Shown: piece by piece, positions 59,577 through 64,000 of the stretch
How the letters are laid out: every line of letters begins with the position of its first letter
Position numbering within the stretch: position 1 is the first letter of the stretch
Source: Acidobacteriota bacterium
Lineage (GTDB): Bacteria; Acidobacteriota; Terriglobia; Terriglobales; Acidobacteriaceae
Assembly: GCA_013289685.1 (NCBI GenBank)
Contig: JABCZL010000001.1
Location: forward strand, 747,838 to 811,837
Length of the DNA: 64,000 nucleotides
Reading direction: 5' to 3'
Translations under genes and position numbers: made by a program
Notes under the pieces: model-generated
Databases searched by the model: none
Seen by the model: only the letters and a program-made list of their open reading frames with translations
Told to the model about the DNA's origin: nothing

Positions 59577-61829
59577 TTATTTAGCACTCACTTCCAGCAG
59601 CAAATGTTCACTAAACTCGGTCTTCAGCTTCGGAGCTTTCCCCGCCTCCGCCTGCACCGTCCCCAAATCTTTCCCATTCACATAATCCAGCACGCGATAA
59701 CTCCCCGGCTTCAACCCGCGCAACTCAACCTCGCCTGCAAACGGCTTCGCTGCTTCCGTGAAAAATGCGTAATACATCTTCCCATCTTTCTCGATGGCAT
59801 ACGCCTCAGGCGAGTCATACCCATATACATAGAGATCGCGGAACGCTCCCTTCGACAGCATCTTCTCGTTGTACAGCCCAATCCATTTCTTCCAGTGCTC
59901 TTCCTTTTCGCTGGTGAGATTCACTGGCTTGAACTTCGGCCCCGGATCCGGCCACACAAATTTCGTACCCGGCACTCCGCCCGTCCCCAGCGTCGAAGCG
60001 AAATCCGAGCCGTGCTCGCTCCAGTCGCCATGTCCCAGCGGCGTCATCTCCGAGAGTTCCACATGATCTCCGTACACCGCCGCCTGGGGCCCGAGCAGCG
60101 CCTTATACATCTTGATCCGCCGCCGCACCTGCGCCCCTCCCACTGGATCCGCCGTCACTGCCTGATCGATAAACGGCAGCCACGCCAGCGACGGCGGCGT
60201 CCCGCACGGGCACGCCTGGGTTACGCTCTCGGGCTTGATCGCGCGCGTGGTCTGAAAAATTGTCTTGTACACTTCGCCCATCGCGTTCACGGAGTCCTGC
60301 GGCGACTTGTGATGATGCGCCGGGTTGTAGCACTTCGGCACGCTATAAATGTTGTCCAGCTTCGACCCGTCGAATCCCCAGTCGCGAATAAATTTCTCCG
60401 TGAGCTGCTTGTAATAACTCTGCACCTCGGGCACCGCCGGACACAGCGTCGCCAGATTGCGCGTCATCCGCGCATGTTTTCCGTCCTTGTCGAGGATCAG
60501 CCAGTCGGGATGCTCCTCGGCCACCTTCGACATCGCATATTTGTGCGACTCATACTTGCCCTGCCCATCTTCCACACCCAGCGGCAGCCACCACAACTGC
60601 GCCAGCATTCCCTGCCTGTGAAATTCATCGACCATCTGCTTGATCGAATCCCCCGGAAACGTATCCTTCCGCGGATTCCAATCGCCGTACGTATCGAACC
60701 AGCGGTCGTCCAGCGTGGCCCACTTGATCCCGAGTTCTTTCAGCTTGGGCACCGTGCCCAGCATCTGCGCCGGTGTCACATTGAACTCGTAGCCCCATCC
60801 GCACCAACTCACGTTGTAAGCTTCGTTCGACGGCTTGGGAATTTCCCATCCTTCTTTCTGCAGCACGCTCGACCACATGCGCAGCGGCTCGTAGAAATCT
60901 CCGCTATACACGGCGACAAAACTTCGCGGCGAGGAATAAGTCTCTCCTGGCTTCAGCTCCGCATTCACAGGAATCGCGATGCTCGCCGTCACCCGCCCGT
61001 CCTTTTCCACTTTCACCGGCATCGACAGCGTCAACGGCACCGTCTCCACGTGCCCGATCGCCTCACCAACCGACCCGGTCCAGAACGCAACCACGGGAAT
61101 CCCGCCACCGTAGCCGCCTTTCACCGTCTCGCCCATGGCGTTCGGCTGAGACGAAGTCCGCGTCAGCCTTTGCACATCATCCTTACCCCAGTCATAGCTC
61201 GACCCTTGAAACGACCACATGTCGTATGGATGCTCCTTCACTTCATGTGCATTGAACCGGTGCTGCTGCATCCACACTTGATCCACCTGAAAATCCGTGG
61301 TTCCGACATTCTTGTAGGTCGTGCTGACCAGCGCGATGTTAGGGAAATCGTCATACGCTTCGATAACCAGCGTGCGTTCAATGTCCATTCCCGCCGGCGC
61401 CAGCGGACGCCCCGGAATCTCCACTCGCTTTCCGCGGCCGAGTTTGCCGCTGCCCTCCAGAACTTTGGCCTGCGAAAAACCGGGCACAAAGTCGAATTCT
61501 TTCCCTTCGTGCACGATGGAGTCGCTGCCGCCAGCCGACCCGACGTCGGGCTCGTCCAGCGTCAAGCGCTTGCCATCTTTCAGAAGACTCGCCTGCAGGA
61601 ACCCCGAAGGCAGAATCTGGAACTCCGCCGTGCTCGTCGTCAGCACAACCGGCCCTCCATCGCGCACTTCCACTCTGATGTCGGACGGCCGCGACGGCGC
61701 CGCTTTCGGCGGCCGCGCAGGCTTGGAGCAGCTGAGCATCGCGCCGGCAATTCCGAGAAGTGTGATTCCGAAAATGAAAGAGAAAAACTGAGGCAGCCTG
61801 CCTCGCCCGTTCGACCCGATGCGCTTCAT
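59577..61829 (-). CDS. GH36-type alpha-galactosidase, lipoprotein
   Basis: 750 residues. A lipobox ends the signal (AGAMLSC, Cys34). An N-terminal beta-sandwich domain (about 50-330) precedes a TIM barrel. The barrel has ATLDDRWFDTYGDWNPRKDTFPG, then WGFDGSKLDNIYS with the nucleophile Asp in Lys-Leu-Asp, and VTADPVGGAQ with the probable acid/base Asp. These are clan GH-D/GH36 hallmarks. A C-terminal beta domain follows. Likely a periplasmic or outer-membrane-attached enzyme acting on alpha-galactosides, though some relatives act on other alpha-glycosides. A DeoR-type site lies 29-54 bases upstream of its start. Confidence 0.85.
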   Translation of the reverse strand: MKRIGSNGRGRLPQFFSFIFGITLLGIAGAMLSCSKPARPPKAAPSRPSDIRVEVRDGGPVVLTTSTAEFQILPSGFLQASLLKDGKRLTLDEPDVGSAGGSDSIVHEGKEFDFVPGFSQAKVLEGSGKLGRGKRVEIPGRPLAPAGMDIERTLVIEAYDDFPNIALVSTTYKNVGTTDFQVDQVWMQQHRFNAHEVKEHPYDMWSFQGSSYDWGKDDVQRLTRTSSQPNAMGETVKGGYGGGIPVVAFWTGSVGEAIGHVETVPLTLSMPVKVEKDGRVTASIAIPVNAELKPGETYSSPRSFVAVYSGDFYEPLRMWSSVLQKEGWEIPKPSNEAYNVSWCGWGYEFNVTPAQMLGTVPKLKELGIKWATLDDRWFDTYGDWNPRKDTFPGDSIKQMVDEFHRQGMLAQLWWLPLGVEDGQGKYESHKYAMSKVAEEHPDWLILDKDGKHARMTRNLATLCPAVPEVQSYYKQLTEKFIRDWGFDGSKLDNIYSVPKCYNPAHHHKSPQDSVNAMGEVYKTIFQTTRAIKPESVTQACPCGTPPSLAWLPFIDQAVTADPVGGAQVRRRIKMYKALLGPQAAVYGDHVELSEMTPLGHGDWSEHGSDFASTLGTGGVPGTKFVWPDPGPKFKPVNLTSEKEEHWKKWIGLYNEKMLSKGAFRDLYVYGYDSPEAYAIEKDGKMYYAFFTEAAKPFAGEVELRGLKPGSYRVLDYVNGKDLGTVQAEAGKAPKLKTEFSEHLLLEVSAK

Positions 61830-61857
61830 GATTCCCCTCTCTCCCCGCCTGCTCTAG

Positions 61858-61883
61858 AAACGAAAGCAAACACAACCTTTCGT
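61858..61883. promoter_or_regulatory. Candidate DeoR-type operator upstream of the alpha-galactosidase gene
   Basis: AAACGAAAGCAAAC at 61858-61871 is identical to 57012-57025. It is followed by CTTTCGT (61877-61883), making an ACGAAAG/CTTTCGT inverted repeat. On the minus strand TATAGT (61886-61891) lies just upstream and could be the -10 box. Confidence 0.55.
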
Positions 61884-61936
61884 AAACTATACCGCAACCT
61901 GAGCGTTCGCGCTTCACTCCCGAAGACGCCAGGGTG

Positions 61937-61972
61937 CCCCACCCTTCTCGCGTTCTTTGCGAGAGGGTGGGG
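61937..61972. terminator. Strong palindrome between two minus-strand sugar genes
   Basis: CCCCACCCTTCTCGC (61937-61951) pairs with GCGAGAGGGTGGGG (61959-61972), one T bulged. It lies just downstream of the fructokinase-like gene (end 61991), so it can end that transcript. It can also act as a repeat element, since its CCCCACCC-type arms resemble the GGGTGGGACA context at 4381. Confidence 0.7.
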
Positions 61973-61990
61973 ATTTTGACTGTATCGCTC

Positions 61991-62899
61991 TCAGCGAATC
62001 TCGGCCAGCGATTGCTCCAACGCCTCGCCCTTCGGCACAGGCATTGCGCCGACCTCACTGGCCACCCACGCTCCCACTCGATTCGCCATTTCGTTCATCT
62101 GATCCAGCGACGCGCCGCGCAGATACTCGTGAACCAGACCCGCGGTAAACGCGTCCCCCGACCCGACTGTATCCGCCACCCGCACGTGAAACCCCGGGTG
62201 CTCGCTCAGATCCCCGCCTCGCTTGTCGCACACCAGCAAACTTCCCCGCCCGCCGCGCGTGATGCAGACCAGTTTCAGATCATAAGCGCTGATCAACTGC
62301 CGCGCCGACGTCAACTCATCCTCGTGGGGAAAACCGCCCAGACTCATGACCTTCGGCAATTCCTCGTCATTCAATTTGACAAAGTCCGCCAGCTTCATCG
62401 ATTCCGAAAGAACTTCCTGCGAGTAGTACGACTGCCGCAGGTTGACGTCGAACACTTTCACCGCGCCCGGCGACGTGGTCTGAAGAAAATTTCGAATCGT
62501 CGTGTGGCTCGCCTCTGCCCGTTGCGCCAGCGATCCAAAACAAACCGCATCGGCAGTCTCAGCCAGGCGCTGCCAGTCGGGAGTCCACTCCAGAAAATCC
62601 CACGACACCGGATGCGCAATCTCAAACCGCGCGACTCCCTTGTCGTCGAGTTCCACTCTTACCGTGCCCGTCGGATGCTGCCGGTCGGTCTGCACATGAT
62701 CGATATTGAGCCGCAATTCCTGCATACGCCGCAGCGCTTCCAAGCCTCGCGAATCTTCGCCCACGCGGCTCGCCACGATTCCCTGATCCCCCATGAGCGT
62801 TGTGATGTAAGCGAAGTTTGCCGGCGCCCCGCCGAGACACGTCTTCTCCGGCAAGAGATCCCAGAGCACTTCGCCCAGTCCCACAACTTTTTTATTCAT
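61991..62899 (-). CDS. PfkB-family carbohydrate kinase (fructokinase-like)
   Basis: 302 residues. GEVLWDLLPEKTCLGGAPANFAYI (about 8-31) is the fructokinase-type N-terminus with the GGAPAN motif. RVGEDSRGLEAL and the active-site ADTVGSGDAFTAGLVHEYLRG (catalytic Asp in GSGDAF) complete the family signature. A cytosolic sugar kinase. It lies downstream of a truncated propeller gene on the same strand; the alpha-galactosidase gene follows after a terminator. Confidence 0.92.
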   Translation of the reverse strand: MNKKVVGLGEVLWDLLPEKTCLGGAPANFAYITTLMGDQGIVASRVGEDSRGLEALRRMQELRLNIDHVQTDRQHPTGTVRVELDDKGVARFEIAHPVSWDFLEWTPDWQRLAETADAVCFGSLAQRAEASHTTIRNFLQTTSPGAVKVFDVNLRQSYYSQEVLSESMKLADFVKLNDEELPKVMSLGGFPHEDELTSARQLISAYDLKLVCITRGGRGSLLVCDKRGGDLSEHPGFHVRVADTVGSGDAFTAGLVHEYLRGASLDQMNEMANRVGAWVASEVGAMPVPKGEALEQSLAEIR

Positions 62900-62975
62900 G
62901 CTTGCTCAGCGCGTTAGGTTGTACGGAATAGAAATTCCACGGAAGTCGAAACTGAGGTAGCCTGGCAGCCTCTCG

Positions 62976-64000
62976 CTAGTTCAAGGCCTGCACCAAATAC
63001 AAATCCGACAGCGTCCGCACATAGGAATAAACGTAAGTCTTATTGTCGGCGGACATCAATACGCGGCCCACGGTATCGATGCCGGCCGCATCGGCGGGTT
63101 CGATCATTTTCCACAGCGTTCTTTGCCCGCTCGACAAATCTACGCGAAAAACCTGGGCGGGAACCTGTCCCCGCGCTATAACAAAGAGCGAGCGCCCATC
63201 CGCAGTCCAGGCTGTCGCGATTTCTCCGGGCTGCATTCCCGGGACCAGCTTCGGCTCCCCTCCGTCGACCGGGAACAGATAGACTTTCTGGTCTGGACCG
63301 CGAGCGGCGACGAATCGGCCATCCGGCGACAAAACCATTCCCGATCCAACCCCCTCCATACTCACGGCGCGCGGCTTGAAATCGTCGAGCGACTCCAGGT
63401 AGAGGCGAACCCCATGCCCGGGCTCGGTTCCGGTAAAAATGAATCTCTTCCCGTCGGGCAAGAACGCCCCAGAAATATGATTCAGCCCATCGCTTTTCAA
63501 TTGCTTGATTTCTCCGACACCCGTCGGATAGAGAAGCAACGGCGACGGAGAGACATTCAATCGCGCCAGGGCCCATTTGCCGTCGGGCGACAAAGACAGT
63601 CCGCTGCCTTCTCCCAGGCGGATCGCCGGCGACCCATCCGTGTTCCGCAGATACGCTGCATATTTCGGCCCACCACCCTCACCCGCCTCCTGGAACAGGA
63701 TCATCTTCCCGTCCGGCGACAAACTTCCCGGCACTGACCAGTCCAGCCATGACAGGTCCTTCTCCTTGGCCTGGCCCGGCGCCAGCCCGATCATGCCCGC
63801 GCGATCATTGCCGCGAGTCAATAACACACTTCCGTCTTTGCCAACGTCGAGAATCGTCAGCTCGCCGGGCACGCGAGCCAGCAACCGCACTTTCCCGATC
63901 AGATCTGTCGCATACAGCGACCGATCGCCGCCTGTGCGCGTTGCCGTAAACCATACTTCTTTGCCATCCGGCGACCACGCCAGGCCCTGAATGCTGTCCC
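62976..64000 (-). CDS. C-terminal part of a TolB/WD40-like beta-propeller protein (cut by window edge)
   Basis: The frame is open from the right edge to the stop at 62976, so only the last ~340 residues are visible. Repeated blades with SPDGK motifs appear at about every 40-45 residues (LAWSPDGKEVWFTA, LSPDGKMILFQ, LSPDGKWALARL, LPDGKRFIFTG, LSPDGRFVAARG, TADGRSLFVIARG). In this kind of genome such propellers often form the extracytoplasmic part of a serine/threonine kinase or a peptidase, but no such domain is visible here. Confidence 0.75.
   Translation of the reverse strand, partial: DSIQGLAWSPDGKEVWFTATRTGGDRSLYATDLIGKVRLLARVPGELTILDVGKDGSVLLTRGNDRAGMIGLAPGQAKEKDLSWLDWSVPGSLSPDGKMILFQEAGEGGGPKYAAYLRNTDGSPAIRLGEGSGLSLSPDGKWALARLNVSPSPLLLYPTGVGEIKQLKSDGLNHISGAFLPDGKRFIFTGTEPGHGVRLYLESLDDFKPRAVSMEGVGSGMVLSPDGRFVAARGPDQKVYLFPVDGGEPKLVPGMQPGEIATAWTADGRSLFVIARGQVPAQVFRVDLSSGQRTLWKMIEPADAAGIDTVGRVLMSADNKTYVYSYVRTLSDLYLVQALN

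Noticed and set aside
59604..61979. Plus-strand open frame of 791 codons antisense to the alpha-galactosidase gene
   Set aside because: Arg/His/Pro-rich translation with no domain, exactly opposite a well-conserved GH36 gene; typical shadow of GC-rich coding sequence.

Overview
The window looks like a chromosomal segment of a GC-rich, Gram-negative-type bacterium, most likely an Acidobacteriota member of the Terriglobia/Koribacter type. The inference rests on the subtilase with VVWGTS repeats, a tripartite RND efflux operon with an outer-membrane channel, many palindromic interspersed repeats of the kind abundant in that phylum, and the overall gene mix. No 16S gene or other decisive taxonomic marker is present, so the assignment is an inference.

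Layout. 1-4.3 kb: oligopeptide-type ABC importer operon (two permeases, solute-binding protein, one ATPase). 4.5-8.4 kb: secreted S8 protease with a polytopic membrane protein, then small membrane or envelope proteins on the minus strand. 8.4-15.4 kb: TolC/RND/membrane-fusion efflux operon with an RraA-like gene upstream. 16.2-20.5 kb: three coupled genes (MpaB/DUF2236 oxygenase, NDH-2-like flavoprotein with a cNMP-binding-like tail, and an unknown protein). 20.5-27.4 kb: tRNA-Leu(UAA) next to a broken tRNA-Leu copy, a PilZ regulator, a DUF4126 protein, RibBA, and a MerR/ThiS/small-protein group. 27.6-41.6 kb: complex I operon nuoA-C-D-E-F-G-H-J-K-L-M-N, without nuoB or nuoI and with repeat elements and a four-helix-bundle gene in its gaps. 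41.7-43.2 kb: a Flp-type pilin, then an aromatic-rich leader peptide and terminator in front of a type I-beta DAHP synthase. 44.6-56.7 kb (minus strand): a PqqD / radical-SAM-SPASM / small Cys peptide / HprK-like kinase / giant protein cluster. 57-63 kb: sugar genes (DeoR regulator, two PfkB kinases, GH36-type alpha-galactosidase). The right edge cuts a beta-propeller gene.

The most interesting parts are as follows. (1) The 44.6-56.7 kb cluster has the parts of a peptide-modification (RiPP-like) system. A 58-residue candidate precursor lies between the radical SAM and kinase genes. The terminal gene fuses a SipW-like signal peptidase to about ten DUF11 repeats and a gingipain-type C25 protease. 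(2) A candidate transcription attenuator precedes DAHP synthase, with a leader peptide carrying Tyr-Phe-Trp-Phe codons and a terminator whose 5' arm can pair with the leader. (3) The nuo operon lacks the two subunits that carry clusters N2 and N6a/b.
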